A stretch of DNA of 64,000 nt from Arachnopeziza araneosa (Eukaryota > Ascomycota > Leotiomycetes > Helotiales > Arachnopezizaceae). The stretch covers positions 1 to 64,000 of the forward strand of contig QYAI01000106.1 of the NCBI GenBank assembly GCA_003988855.1, given 5' to 3'. Below the pieces are notes generated by a model. The model was given only the letters and a program-made list of their open reading frames with translations. It was not told the DNA's origin and made no database searches. Positions 23,564-35,320 of the stretch are shown piece after piece; within the stretch, counting starts at the first letter, position 1, and every line of letters begins with the position of its first letter. Position numbers and translations under genes: made by a program.

Positions 23564-24226
23564 TCAGGCAAATGTTACCTCCCTCGACGGCGGGCTTGCT
23601 AGAGGCCCAATCAACTGATTGTCGTCGTTGACTCCGAAGGGATTTGCCATCGTTCTGAGACATATGAGTGCCGAATCAATGCAGAAGCATCCCATCGCGG
23701 GCAGGACCACTTCGTAGGTCGTACAAGGTCTGGAATAGCTCTTCGAGGACAAGCCACCAGAGAGCAAATTTCTTGGAATCCTCGATGGATTGAGGAACGC
23801 TGACTTTGAGAGTAAGACACAGACGCCCGCCTCTTTATGAGTTTTGCCTTCAGGTAGAGGGTTTATTTTAAGCAGCACCTCAGCTGGGCTTTCGACACGG
23901 TATTTCGGGGGCTGCCTTTGAATTGAGGAAGCCAGAAGAGCTGCCTTCAGCCCTGTCCAACCACGGGATATTAGCCATGCGAGAGCGAGCATCACTGCAA
24001 CCACGGGGATCATAGCGCAGAGCTCATCGGTAACGAGGCAGTGGTTTCGATTCCAAGCATATAATCGCGATCCCGTTTGAGTGGTCATCCTAACCGAGGA
24101 GTGCGTCTCTTGTCGACTGCCGGGACGTCGGTTGGTGAGGGTTGGCGTTGGGGAGAGAGGTGTTGGTGGTTGAAATGTTGGACAATCTAACCGACCACAG
24201 TTTGAGCCCCTGATAGGCCGAGACAA
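23564..24226 (-). CDS. Doubtful hypothetical membrane protein
   Basis: An open frame of 220 codons. From about residue 47 it reads more like protein, with one clear transmembrane segment (MIPVVAVMLALAWLI) and later GCFCIDSALICLRTMANPFG. A further protein-like stretch continues in another frame at 23362-23560, but the only visible intron joining them would be about 27 bp, which is too short. It may be a real gene with an unresolved intron, a broken gene or chance. I recognise no family. Confidence 0.25.
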   Translation of the reverse strand: MSRPIRGSNCGRLDCPTFQPPTPLSPTPTLTNRRPGSRQETHSSVRMTTQTGSRLYAWNRNHCLVTDELCAMIPVVAVMLALAWLISRGWTGLKAALLASSIQRQPPKYRVESPAEVLLKINPLPEGKTHKEAGVCVLLSKSAFLNPSRIPRNLLSGGLSSKSYSRPCTTYEVVLPAMGCFCIDSALICLRTMANPFGVNDDNQLIGPLASPPSREVTFA

Positions 24227-25142
24227 GATACCTTCACATCCCCAAAGTAGAATATGTCAACTCGTTTCGCGGCAACGCCATGAACTCTATCCCACAAGTG
24301 ATGCGGTCACAGTGTCGCTTCACCGCTTGCGGTAAGCCCATGATAGCCCAGCCAGAGGGGCCTCCAGCTTCATGAAATGGTGAAGACTGGCGATGGGAAT
24401 CCCACAATTGGATGGCGGGAGCGAGCTCCGTCACTGATTCGTGAGTGCTGGCTCTGCATGTGCTTAGCCGCAGACGGGGTCTCCTTTAATTGGGGCGGTG
24501 CGCAGGAGAAATGGTGCGCCACAGGACGCCATGCCTTCTTGTGTATGGCCAACCCCCATTTACGCAAGCCGTCTGAAGCCATGATCGACTTCATTTTCCC
24601 GAATGGGTCTTGACCACGCAGACGACGATGCCGACGCTCGCGTGGCTGTGCTCGTCCCCAGGTCTTAGCCTGTGAATGATGCTCGTGTGGTCTGATTCTC
24701 CCTGCCCAGCGGTTGCTCGTGATCGTGGAGCTTGAATGGCCTCTGTATCGGCTTGCCAGTACAAGCTTTCTCTCGGATTACCCGTCGGTTTCTGTGGATA
24801 GGCCTTTGCTTGGCATCAAACATGTGGAAGCTGAGCGCGGTCGACAGCTCACTTTGGCGTTTCGAGGCGTAAATGCGTGTGTTTGGACGAGTGCCACTGA
24901 TGATTGACGCTTCGCTTTCACCGAGAAGAATCTAATGAAGCAATTGAGGGTTTCCAGGAGAGACGTATATAGAGTCGTTGTAGATCCTCTCTATCCCTAC
25001 TCATCATCAGCATCATCTCCAGACTTCAAACAACAGCCTACAATCCTCACTCACCACTACTACCAACAACTCCAATCCACAATCAACTTCCAACAGCTTC
25101 CTCCAATCACCTCCTTCTCTCAAGAACCTCCCAGCCTTGAAC
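24227..25142. other. Intergenic upstream region
   Basis: No gene was seen. The last ~130 bases are a CT/CA-rich leader with TCATCATCAGCATCATC near 25000, probably the 5' untranslated region of the next gene. Confidence 0.4.
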
Positions 25143-25676
25143 ATGTCTTTCATCGACGCCAAGCCCAGCTTCGAGTCCTCGGTCTCACTCACCCCTTCAT
25201 TCAACTCCTCCGATGAGCACTCGGACGCCTCCCACCTGAGCACCTCCGCCCCGCGCCGCTCGCGGAGCCACAAGAAGCACTCCTCCTCGACCAACTCGGG
25301 CGTACGCGCCGGCAAGGGCGAGAAGAACGAGTACGACCCGACCACGGCCGCGCCCATCGACATCAAGAAGAACGCGTCGTCGACCAACTCGCACCTCCGC
25401 GTGGGCAAGGGCAGCCCCAACGAGTACGACCCCGCCACCGCCCCCGTCATCGTCGTCTCCCACGTCAAGGGCAAGTCCTCGACCAACGCCGACGTGCGCC
25501 TCGCCGCCATGCGCGAGAGGAGCCGCTCCCGCTCCCGCGATCCTTCCGCCAGCGGGCGCTCCGCCTCCCCAGCCGCCTCCCTTCGCTCCACCCACTCCCG
25601 CATCCGCACGAGCATCAGCGGGCTGGTGGATAATCTCTTCATCAAGTCGGAGGACAACGAGGTCAAGGCGCTATAG
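25143..25676 (+). CDS. Small basic repeat protein, 177 aa
   Basis: A single-exon gene; the ATG at 25143 is used because the codon at 25137 is TTG. The product is hydrophilic and Ser-rich. The middle has two good copies and one shorter copy of a unit of about 30 residues (SSTNSGVRAGKGEKNEYDP, SSTNSHLRVGKGSPNEYDP, then SSTNADVRLA). An SR-like basic patch follows (ERSRSRSRDPS). There is no signal peptide or transmembrane segment. GC-rich third positions give a strong antisense open frame that is a shadow. It is likely a cytoplasmic or nuclear disordered protein; its function is unknown. Confidence 0.75.
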   Translation: MSFIDAKPSFESSVSLTPSFNSSDEHSDASHLSTSAPRRSRSHKKHSSSTNSGVRAGKGEKNEYDPTTAAPIDIKKNASSTNSHLRVGKGSPNEYDPATAPVIVVSHVKGKSSTNADVRLAAMRERSRSRSRDPSASGRSASPAASLRSTHSRIRTSISGLVDNLFIKSEDNEVKAL

Positions 25677-26749
25677 ACGGGGACAACACTGCAAAGAATA
25701 CTGCGTTGATCGAGGGTGGAGCGTTTCAATATGCTTGTGCGATGGAGTTGGTGGTAGAATGATTCTTCGTTGACAAGATACCTCATTTCCTTTGTCCTCT
25801 CACTCTTTTTCTTGATTAGATTATTCCCTAGTTTTAGCCTTGCCATTAATAGAAATCTGCATCTTCAAAACACCTTTATTCCCATCATCATGCAATGTGC
25901 CAGCCCTGTTCTCCAAAGTCCTAGCGGTCGATCATTCGGTCAAGCCTGCTCCTCTCCCTGCACCATTGCCGGGTCCTTGATTGGGCGCTATACAAGCTTA
26001 ACCGGACCTGCCACAGCTGGTCACGAAACATCTCAGCATTGAGAACATCTTCTTTCTTTCTTGCAACGGCAATTTTACAAGATGAGAAATGACCAAGAGA
26101 AGACGGCATTCACAAGATGTGGAGCAATTCACTTTAATTTTCAGACCTTCGAGTAAGCGAATGCAAAACAAAGTACTCATCTCGTGACTTCATCTGCTTT
26201 GTCATGATAGGTAGCTGAAATCAAAGCTGGCTATACATCTCATTGAACCACACCTACCTTAGACGTCTTAGATTATAAGCTCATCCTCAGATCGAGAGTG
26301 TGACTAGCGTTAGGTACAAGACCCTCTCAAACAGGTATTTCCTAGAGTGTTTCTTACAGAGAACCCTGCAAGTTTCCAGAATTTCTTGGAATATTAGAAT
26401 TACTCTGCAGCGTAAACTCTACCTTTTGCGTAATTTATCGAGTCCAATGTTCGCGGCTAGTCATGATAAGATTATGCTCGGGAAAGAGTGATACCATACC
26501 CCTAGTGAACCCTATCACACTCTAAGATAATCTGGTTGAATTCTCTCGAAGAACAACGTCTCAGCCATGCAGCGACCTCCTCAGAGCTTTGGGTCCGCCG
26601 AAAGCTACGCTGGCTAGTTCACATCTCTTTTGCACTGGAGAGAAAGAATCGGATAACAAACGTGAGTATTGATATAGATATACTAAACTACTTTTTGATG
26701 CAAAACTTGAGCCAAAAGATGAAAAACAAATGTGAGTCCAAGGAGGATA
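25677..26749. other. Intergenic, nothing recognised
   Basis: 3' ends of two convergent genes with AT-rich DNA between. No RNA gene or repeat was identified. Confidence 0.4.
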
Positions 26750-28405
26750 TCAGGAAAAATGAGGTAAGAATTTAGTCCAGTCAACAGTCTCGTAAACCGC
26801 CGCGGGCATAGAAGACAAGGAGTAGAAAATTAACACTACTAATCCTATACGGGAAGCTAAGTACGAAAAGAGAAGAGAGAAACCAACGAGCGTAGCAACT
26901 GGATCAGATGCCCAGAAACCAAATACACCGTTAAGAAACATTAAAATAAAGTACAAGATAACTACGGCTGGACCAGCACTGGTAGCCGTAACTGCGAAGA
27001 CCCTCCATACCATCCTCGTAGCAGATGATGGAAACTCCCAATTCCAAGCTGCAATATGAAGGGCTGAGAACAGCACACCAGTCGTGTAAAGGGCTAACGT
27101 TCTGGTCAGGTCTTGAGGTGGCCGAGCAAAGTCTGTACTGCGAAAGATATTTCGGACTATCATCCATACGGCCCTTCCCAATTCCCTTGAACCATCTGAT
27201 GTAAAAGCTGAGACGTCACTCACGACCATTGTTCCCAGTGTAGCGACATTCAAATCCGTCTTGTGGAACTGCCGCTTGTTTTGTACAAATGTCGTCTTGT
27301 ACTCATCGAAATGAGCTTTTGGAAGAAGTCCCCCCGTGCTCTGCATTCCAACCATTTCCTCGAAAAAGGAGCTTGGAATGCTTGCAAAGGTTGAAAAGCT
27401 GGGAAATGTTTCTAGTAGTTGCGGGAGGACTTTTTCGCTAAACTGCTCATTGTCCGCAAAAACTGTAATAGTGGCTCTGTGCTCTACCCCAAAAGGTTTG
27501 TGCCACCATAGCAAATACATAATGAGAGCACAAACTACAAAAGCCATTGTTGCAAGCTCCAACTGAGTGATTGGAAGGCCAGCAGATACTCGGGCTATGC
27601 TCTGTATAACCAACCAAAGAGACTGGACACAAGCAAAGGCTTTAGTAAAAGCGTCGGCTTTGCTTAGACCATCTATCTCCTTTTCTGTTGGTAGCTTGAG
27701 ATCCGGGAATGCGGCCCGGAAATAAGCTGGACTAGTTAGTTAAGTTGAAACACAACGTGGGTCGAGTTTAGGAGTGTACTTACCTAACTCTTGCCAATTA
27801 TTTAGTGGAAAGGTGATTTCATGTGTAGTTACTGGCTTATCAACAACTGGAACCGGATTTTCAGAGGGCGAGATATCATTCAGTGTGGTCTCCGTCGTTT
27901 GAGATTGATCCTGCTTGGGAGGAGATAGGACACAAACTCTCAGATTGAATCCACCCATATTGGCGAAGAAGGTATGAGTTTGGGTAATCTCTCGAACTTC
28001 GTCCTCGTCCATATTCGCATCTTTCTCTTTATATGCGGTTTCAGTGCTTTCGTTTCCTTTGCCACCTTCTTGACCATCCTTCTGACTGTATTCCTTATTA
28101 TTTGGCTCATCGTGACACTCTTCTCTTGCAAGAAGGTACTGTTCCATAGCCATACCAACGCCAACTTCAGGTGCTAACACAATGAACATCATCCAACCGA
28201 TCTTTTTCGACCATTTCCGCCACCAGAACCGCGTGAACCAGCCAGCTTCGCTTTCATCCAGACTCGGTACGTTGAAGTGGATGCATTTATACGTACAGAC
28301 CAAAAGGATCGAGAAACAACTCCAAAGGATATCTGAGGTGCTTCTACCGTTTCCTGCCGAAACCCAACCGACATGTTTGTCTGCCACAGTCGCATTTTGG
28401 ACCAT
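26750..28405 (-). CDS. Multi-pass membrane protein, fungal family
   Basis: Two exons (28405-27784, 27726-26750) give 532 residues. The N-terminal part has STSDILWSCFSILLVCTYK and then KKIGWMMFIVLAPEVGVG, an arrangement I know from a large expanded family of uncharacterised Pezizomycotina membrane proteins. A long acidic loop follows, then at least four more transmembrane stretches (for example ATMAFVVCALIMYLLWW and VVLIFYSLSSMP near the end). No catalytic motif is visible. It is probably a plasma or endomembrane protein of unknown role. Confidence 0.85.
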
Positions 28406-30002
28406 CTTGTGAGGCGGAAGAAGAGTGCAAGCCTTGTCGAGAATGTGCGTGGTTTAATCTCAACGATTCAAGCTAAGATATGAGATAGTTGGCTGTAAGT
28501 CAGCGTGAGAGAGAAAGATGTTATAGGGAGAAGAAGATGATGAGATGAATCGAGAGCTGAAGAACCGCGAGGCTGAGTTGTGGCTGGCTGAGCCACGATG
28601 ACAACGCATCATCCCATGTTGACGGAAATAATTTCGTGGAGTTGTGCCGAAAGACTCTGCGATTTTATAACTTTCAATCACGTTCCCCTACTCATTCTCG
28701 CATTATAACCAAACTTCCGAGCAGAGCAGAGCTCGAACTTGGCTGATGCGAACGCCTGGAGAGCCTTGTCATGGCCTTGGCGGGTGAAAGAGTGTGTAGG
28801 GTACATCGAGATGACTCTTAACGCATTTTGAAGATGATTTCTTTTGAGATGGTCCTGAGTAGATTTTCTTCACCTCTGTCTTAAGGTTAGTACTAGGCTA
28901 GGCTCAGTAAGGGCGAGGAAGTAACTAACGTAGCGGTACTAAGGTGTGAGCTGGTGGTGTCACGCGTAATTACATAAGAATCCATCAGGGTAAGCCGAAG
29001 TGTCAGGATTGATGTGCTGAAACCGAGTGTAAACAGGTACTTGGAATTCTTTGCACTTTATTCGCAATCGGCTCTTCCCCGCCACCGGGGGATGCGCGAT
29101 GCACTGATGCAGTTCGCTGGGTTTCAAGCCCGAGCCCCCATTTTGTAACTGTAGCGCTAGGAAGACAACCCTCCGCCCCCAGAAACTGCTAGTGAGATCG
29201 GGAAGTGGACGAAGTTTTGCTAGGGCGAGAAACAACCAGACATGGCGTCCATCAGCCGAATACACAGACGGGTGAGAGGAAAGAAGAGAATAGGAGGCTA
29301 TTGCTCCAAGTTTGGTACGCTGAGGGGTAATTTACACTTGGTTGATGCTTGATTGTTCGTGCATCTCTGCACCACCTCGGCGATCTTCAGTGGTTTCAAT
29401 AGGCCTACTGTTCAAGGAATTGCGAGAATACGCCTTGAGAACCGTTTGTGCCTCGGGAGTGTATTGCACTTATTATTTAGCCATGACACAATCTGGCCTA
29501 GCGACCTTATCAAAGTGCCGTTATTTGAAAACATAGATTAACATTGAGGTGGTGGTGGTTTGACTTGGTTGTTGGCGATATGGCACAAACCATCCGCCTG
29601 CTACCATTCTGCATCTTCGTTAGCGGGAAAATAATACACTTCTTGTGTATCGCCTCAAAAATATCCGTGGGTAATCGGCGGGTGCATCTACCTTCGGCCT
29701 ACGCGTGATCAATGCCGCACTCGACTGTCCCGGCACACCAATCGCTTTCTTTGGCGGGAGCCGTCCACCATCTCCAACTTCACTTGATTAGATCCAAGTT
29801 GATATTGGCTTCATTCGGCGTTGGGAAAGTTGGCTCGAGAGTTTGGGAATCTTTTACACTTACTTCATGTGGCGCACTGGCAGTAGTTCGTTTCCTGCAG
29901 TCAAAGCTTCCATGCGTCAGATCCACATATCAAGCTGTCTTATTAAGATAGCCGAACCCACCATGCGAGAACTCCCCTACCAGTTTCTAACCAGTTTTCA
30001 AT
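28406..30002. other. Intergenic, divergent promoters
   Basis: About 1.6 kb between divergent genes. Only short motif-free open frames are present. Confidence 0.4.
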
Positions 30003-31719
30003 ATGCGATTTCTCCATCTTCTAGTCAGCGGCGTTCTATTCGGGACTGCTCTTGCTGAACTCAATCTTACTGCTGTATTGCAGTTGCCGGCCTGCTCTGT
30101 GAGTTACCAAGCGACAAGCTTTTCCCTTTACTAATGACGATAGTTACAATGCTCTGAAAAGATTGTGTCGCCAGCCGCATGTCCAACGACGGATCTAGAA
30201 ACTTGTCTATGTACCAACTCAACTATTCAGCTTGCCCTTGGAGAGTGTGTTGTGCAGCTGTGTAACGCCACTGAACAAGCTCGTAAGTGAACATATCTGT
30301 TCGCGTCATCTGAGCCACTGCTGACTAGCTAATAGTTGCTGCTTCAATCACAAGAAAATACCTTTGCAATGGGATTCCAATCGAGTCCAGGTCAGCGGAA
30401 CTAGTGCGCAACTCTATCCTCCTTGCGGTTATCACATACGCTTTGATTCTACTACGATTCATCACCCGTGTCAAAATCACTCGAGAGCTATGGTGGGATG
30501 ATTGGATCATGCTCATCGCAGCCGTAAGTGCAAGATCATTAAATCAATTGAATGCGAACTGACGACTCAGGCGTTCATGATACCGAATTCTTTCTCTCCC
30601 ATCTACTGTAAGTGCCGACGATCCACCGAAAACAACAAACTGACATCTCAGCTGCTTACTACGGCTTTGGAAAACACTTCTGGGATATTGATGCTGCAAA
30701 CTACCCTCTTCTTATCAAGGTAGCTACGTATCTGTAATTAGTTTTGACAACAACGCTGACAAGGCCAGCTCTTCTACGCCTCTTCAGTCTGCTACGTTGT
30801 TCTCCAAAACCTTCCCAAAATCAGTATCCTCTTCCTCTATCTACGCGTTTTCCCCACTCCGTACTTTGTCCGCATCGTCATATTCGTCATAGTATTCACC
30901 GTTCTCCAAGGCAGCATCTTCACCATCTTGGTCATTTTCTCATGTCACCCTATCAGTTCGACGTGGGATCTCTCGAAAATCCACGAGCTGAAGTGTCTCG
31001 ATCGTAGGGCGATGACCATGGTCGGTGCAGGTTTTTCAATCGTGACGGACTTGGTAATCATGTCATTGCCAGTGTTGGAGTTGAGATTTTTGAAGATGGA
31101 GTTGAGGAAGAGGCTGGCATTTATGTTTTTGTTTGCTCTTGGGAGCTTGTAAGTATACTTTCCAGTCGATCTTTGACTTGCTTCACGGCTTCTGCTTTGG
31201 GATTGAGCTGACTAAACAATAGTGGATGCATCACCGCAATGATCAGGCTCAAATTTATTAACAAATACTTCTTAACATCCATTGACACCACATGTACGTT
31301 TTTCTCAGCCCCCCTCCATTCTCTCCTCCTTAAAACAGCGAATTTCTTTCCTTACAATGATTTATCTTCTTCGCCGTCTATCTACTACTTCTCTCATTTC
31401 TACTTTGTCTCTTCTGTTATTTATGCATCAAAACTTGACTAACAATATTTAAGGGGTCAATGTAGACGTAGTTCTCTGGTCCGACATTGAAACCTACGTC
31501 GCTGCTATGCTCGCTTGTGTCATGTGTCTCCGACCTCTCGTGATGAAGCTCCTTCCCGGATTCTTCGCCAGCACAGAGCCTGGTTCTGCGAATTCCGGAT
31601 CGTCAGGAAATACGCCCAAACCAATTATGCTTCGGAATAGCTACAGTCGTTTCAAAGACAGCGAGAGCAACAATGACAAAAAATCTTCCACAAGAGCTCA
31701 AGAGCAGAGTGTTGGGTGA
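30003..31719 (+). CDS. PTH11-type receptor with CFEM domain
   Basis: Eight exons (30003-30098, 30144-30282, 30336-30523, 30571-30607, 30652-30719, 30769-31148, 31223-31293, 31454-31719) splice to 414 residues. Residues 1-18 are a signal peptide. A CFEM domain with its cysteine spacing follows (LPACS, LQCSE, AACPTTD, TCLCTN, ECVVQLCN). About seven hydrophobic segments come next, with the ELWWDDW motif typical of the fungal rhodopsin-like (PTH11) family after the second. The C-terminal tail is polar and Ser-rich. In rice blast, PTH11 senses the host surface and signals through cAMP; paralogues are numerous and mostly unassigned. The last intron is long (160 bp). Confidence 0.92.
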
Positions 31720-32944
31720 GATGAGTTTAGTGCCACTGCGGGATGACAGGAAAATATAAGTGTCGATGCGAGGTGGGTATTGGAGGAAGTAAGCAATAAA
31801 GAAGACTGAGAGGGAGGAGGAGAGCAAGAGGAGAAGGAGGAGGAGAAGGAAGAGAGAAAAATTGCAACAGCAGCGTGGTTTTATCCCAGACATAGACTGA
31901 GGGGAGCAGCTAAGTGGAGGTATAGCAAAGAAAGGAGAACGTTCAGATCTATTGTGCAGAACACCAGTTTACGGAGGAGTTAGTTTGTTAATTCGCTTGT
32001 ATCAAAAGCAGATTAGATAGTCAATTGAATAAATCTATGCTCAAGGCTGGTCTTGAAGGTGTCAGTGACGACGTACTAGTAAAAGGTAAATCACCTTATC
32101 CTGATGGACGAGGATTTTACTTTCGTTACTGAAAGGGACGAGCAATTTCGTTGTGATGAGTAAGTTTCATGATATCCTACAAGTTTGATACAGTCTTGCT
32201 GACGGAGCGTAAAGGGATTTAGGGATGGAGAAGAATGCCGATCTTTCTCTCTCCAAAAAGTTATTCAAGATTACCTTTCCACGAAAAGGGTCGAAGGAGC
32301 GAACCAACTCCGCTGCTGCATTCTCGTCATTGCATTACTTGATGCTAAGGCGCTCAGCTGATTTCGGTGGGTCGACGTGCAGCTCAGTGAGAACAAAATT
32401 TGGTCCGCGCTGGGCTTCAAAAGCAAGACTTGTGGACGGAAGTGTAACGGCTGCCGACAGAAGAATCACTCAAGCCAAACTGTGGAAGAGAGAGCAAATC
32501 TTTTGGCAGAGAAAGAAATATTGATATGAGAGGAAAGCGAGACGTTAGCTGACTTGGCTTGAGAAGAGAGTGAGTCCTTATCTCGGCCTGCCTATAAGTC
32601 TGGAGAGAAGCAAATGACACTCTCTTACGAATACGATTGCGAGTACGAGTACGCCATGGAGACGGCGGGCTGTAGCTGCACTGATGCTCCCAAAATAAAG
32701 AGCCGATGTGCCCCAACCAGTCTCCATGCTTCGCTGGGCGAAGAAAGATACCGCAGGGAGTATTGCCTCGATCGCATCTGTTGAGATCCTTTCGAGGATG
32801 GTCCAGCAGCAAGTGCTGACTGGTGAGTGGACGCGCCCGGGGTCCAGCAGCGGTCGACGACGTATTAAAATTCGAAGGCTTCCAGTTCACAATGGGAGAT
32901 GGCATCGACCAGCTCATCCTCTCAGCTGAACGTCGCCATTCACG
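31720..32944. other. Intergenic region
   Basis: Contains a purine (GGA/AGG) rich tract at about 31795-31860 and otherwise nothing recognisable. It must hold the tyrosinase promoter. Confidence 0.4.
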
Positions 32945-34224
32945 ATGCTGTCCTCATCTCTACTTCTAGCTGCGCCATTACTCTTCCTCTTCTGCCTCGC
33001 GCGATCAACTCAAGCGACCCCATTTTACACGCCTGAGTGCCGGGACCCTTATGTTCGCCAGGAATGGTTCGTCTATCTTATACTCGGTCAGGAACAGCAC
33101 ACTGATACTCAGATCGCAGGCGCAAACTCAGCATCCCCCGGCGTCTAGAGTACATTGCCGCAGTCAGATGCCTCCTGGCAAAACCGCCCGTGACTTCCAA
33201 AGCCGATCTCCCAGGCGTGACCAACCGCTACGAGGATTTCCTGGGGACGCATATCGCCCAGGCTGATTATGTACATTTCGTGGTATGTTCCAGTGTACTC
33301 ATGTTTTGGCTCTGCTAAGATCGAGTCAGGGTGTCTTCTACCCATTCCACCGCCTGATGCTTCATACCTACGAGCTAGCACTCGCGGAATGCGGCTGGGT
33401 AGGAGGACAGCCTTACTGGGACTGGACTCTGGACACTACTTCTCCCACCGCTCTTGTAGAGTCGCCAATCTTTGACCCAATCACCGGATTCGGTGGAAAC
33501 GGTCCATTCGTCCCAGGCAACGTCTCGAATCCAGCGCCTGGTCTGTTTGCTGGTGCTCCATCCGATGTCCCGGACAGGACAGGAGGTATGTTCAGCCTTT
33601 GTTGTTATCTCTGCAGGATGAGTGGTTTTAATTTGATGAATTTCCAGGTGGCTGCATCACCGACGGACCTTTCGCTCATACCGTCACTCATATGGGTCCG
33701 GGGCTCAATATAAGCTACAATCCCCACTGCATCCGTCGAGACTTCGCTCCCATCACACTCAAAAACAACTCTGGTTCGGCCGCAGTCGCAACCGCCATGG
33801 CCCTACCTAACTATGGGGCCTACGAATTCACCACGGAATTCTCGCTCCACTCTGGCGGCCACTGGGGAATCGGTGGATTGTACGGAACCATGGCCGATAA
33901 ATGGGCGAGTGGTAAGTTGTTGTGTTTCTTCAACCGTTCAGAACTAACCTTCGACCAGTCAGCGATCCACTCTTCTACCTCCACCATGCGAACGTAGACC
34001 GAGCCTGGTGGTCCTGGCAGCACCAGGACCTGAAGAACCGACTGACGGACATGTCTGGCCCAGTGGTAGCCTTTGACTATGACGACCAGAAACCCGGGTC
34101 GAATGCCACGCTCGCCAGTGTGATCCGCATCGGCACGACGGTGAATGTCACGACGACCGTGTCCGAGGTCATGAACATCCGCGGCGGGTTTCTCTGCTAC
34201 CAGTACGATCGGCTGTATTCGTAG
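32945..34224 (+). CDS. Secreted tyrosinase-family copper oxidase
   Basis: Five exons (32945-33066, 33120-33282, 33330-33585, 33648-33911, 33959-34224) give 356 residues. Residues 1-24 are a signal peptide. CuA ligands are His85, His93 and His102 (HIAQADYVH then FYPFHR). CuB ligands are His248, His252 and His277 or His278 (HSGGH and FYLHHANVDRAWW). Such type-3 copper enzymes hydroxylate and oxidise phenols or catechols. At 356 residues it is a short form without the C-terminal cap domain found in longer fungal tyrosinases, so it may be active on secretion. Its substrate cannot be read from sequence. Confidence 0.92.
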
Positions 34225-34441
34225 ATGGAACACGCATCCATCTCCTTCACGCTCGGGATCGAGTTTCGAACATCTCAGCTGACTTTTTCATCCCCAACCA
34301 CCCGCCAGCCCCGCAATTTGCACACCCAGGCAGAAGCCCTCCTCGACTACCCTTAATAATCCAACCACTCCACTCCACTCCGCTACCAAACCCAAACCCC
34401 AAGCTCAGACTCGCCTCCTTCTCATCTCCTTCCCCTATCAA

Positions 34442-34506
34442 CCCACCACCACCACCCCTATCAACCCACCACCACCTCCTCCACCACCACCACCACCACC
34501 ACCACC
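34442..34506 (+). repeat. CCA trinucleotide-rich leader
   Basis: Two blocks of CCA/ACC repeats, separated by CCCTATCAACC and CTCCTC, run directly into the ATG at 34507. It would be an unstructured, slippage-prone 5' leader. Confidence 0.8.
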
Positions 34507-35211
34507 ATGGCCGAGTTCCGCCTCCGCCCTCTCCGCGCCGCCGACATCCCCGCCCTGGCCCGCTACTCGGTGCACGCCTGGGCCGACACCCCCCCCACCC
34601 TCTTCCTGACGCCGCGGGCCTCGCAGCACCCCGCCGACATGGAGCGCATCTACCGGCGCGTGGTGCGGAACCGGATGCTGGGCCCGGCCTCCCTCTCGCT
34701 GGTGGCCTGCCTGGCGGCCGCCCCCGACACCACCGTCGGCTACGGGCAGTTCGAGCGCGTCGGCGGGCCCGCCGCCTCGGTCTGGGCGCGCGCCGCCTAT
34801 GCCGGTCTCGCCGCCGTGTGCGCCGTCTACGACCGCGTCCTGGCCTTCTTCTGCCCCGACCGCGTCACCGATTGGGACGCGCTCCGGAAGCTCCGCGAGT
34901 GGGACGCCGTCGACGAGGAGGTCTACTGGAGAGCGCCGGATCATCCAGAGCGCGAGAACCGTTGGCATTGCGAGAGTCTGATTGTGGACCCCAAATGGCA
35001 GGGCAAGGGAGTCGGGAGGTTGATCCTCTCAGAAGTCACGCGCATGGCCGATGACGAGGGCGTGATTATGGGGTTGATTGCAAGTCCGGCTGGGGAGAGA
35101 CTGTACAGTAAGATGGGATTTGAGATGTTGGGAGATTTTTCACAACGGATTCCAGGCTCCGCCGAAGGGGGTGGGATCATGATTCGGTATCCGAAGGGCT
35201 GGAGTGGATAA
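34507..35211 (+). CDS. GNAT-family acetyltransferase
   Basis: A single exon of 234 residues. The acetyl-CoA binding motif A is seen at about 156-172 (SLIVDPKWQGKGVGRL), preceded by a family-typical N-terminal beta strand (FRLRPLRAADIPAL) and followed by ERLYSKMGF, the usual C-terminal strand. GNAT enzymes acetylate amino groups of small molecules or proteins; the substrate here is unknown. The first ~430 bases are far more GC-rich than their surroundings and create long antisense frames, while the last third has normal composition. This may be biased codon use or a transferred segment. Confidence 0.88.
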   Translation: MAEFRLRPLRAADIPALARYSVHAWADTPPTLFLTPRASQHPADMERIYRRVVRNRMLGPASLSLVACLAAAPDTTVGYGQFERVGGPAASVWARAAYAGLAAVCAVYDRVLAFFCPDRVTDWDALRKLREWDAVDEEVYWRAPDHPERENRWHCESLIVDPKWQGKGVGRLILSEVTRMADDEGVIMGLIASPAGERLYSKMGFEMLGDFSQRIPGSAEGGGIMIRYPKGWSG

Positions 35212-35320
35212 AACATCATAGGTAATAAAATCTTCTTGATTTCGCTCGACGAAACAGACACCCAAGTTTATTGATTTACATCAATTTGAACAAGTAACAT
35301 ATGCCTAAAAATGCCCATAA

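Noticed and set aside
25013..25846. Antisense frame of 277 codons over the small repeat protein
   Set aside because: The sense frame has the repeat unit and proper start; the antisense has no motif and spans flanking DNA.
34438..34968. Gly-rich antisense frame under the GNAT gene
   Set aside because: It arises from GC-rich codons and the CCA repeat read backwards.
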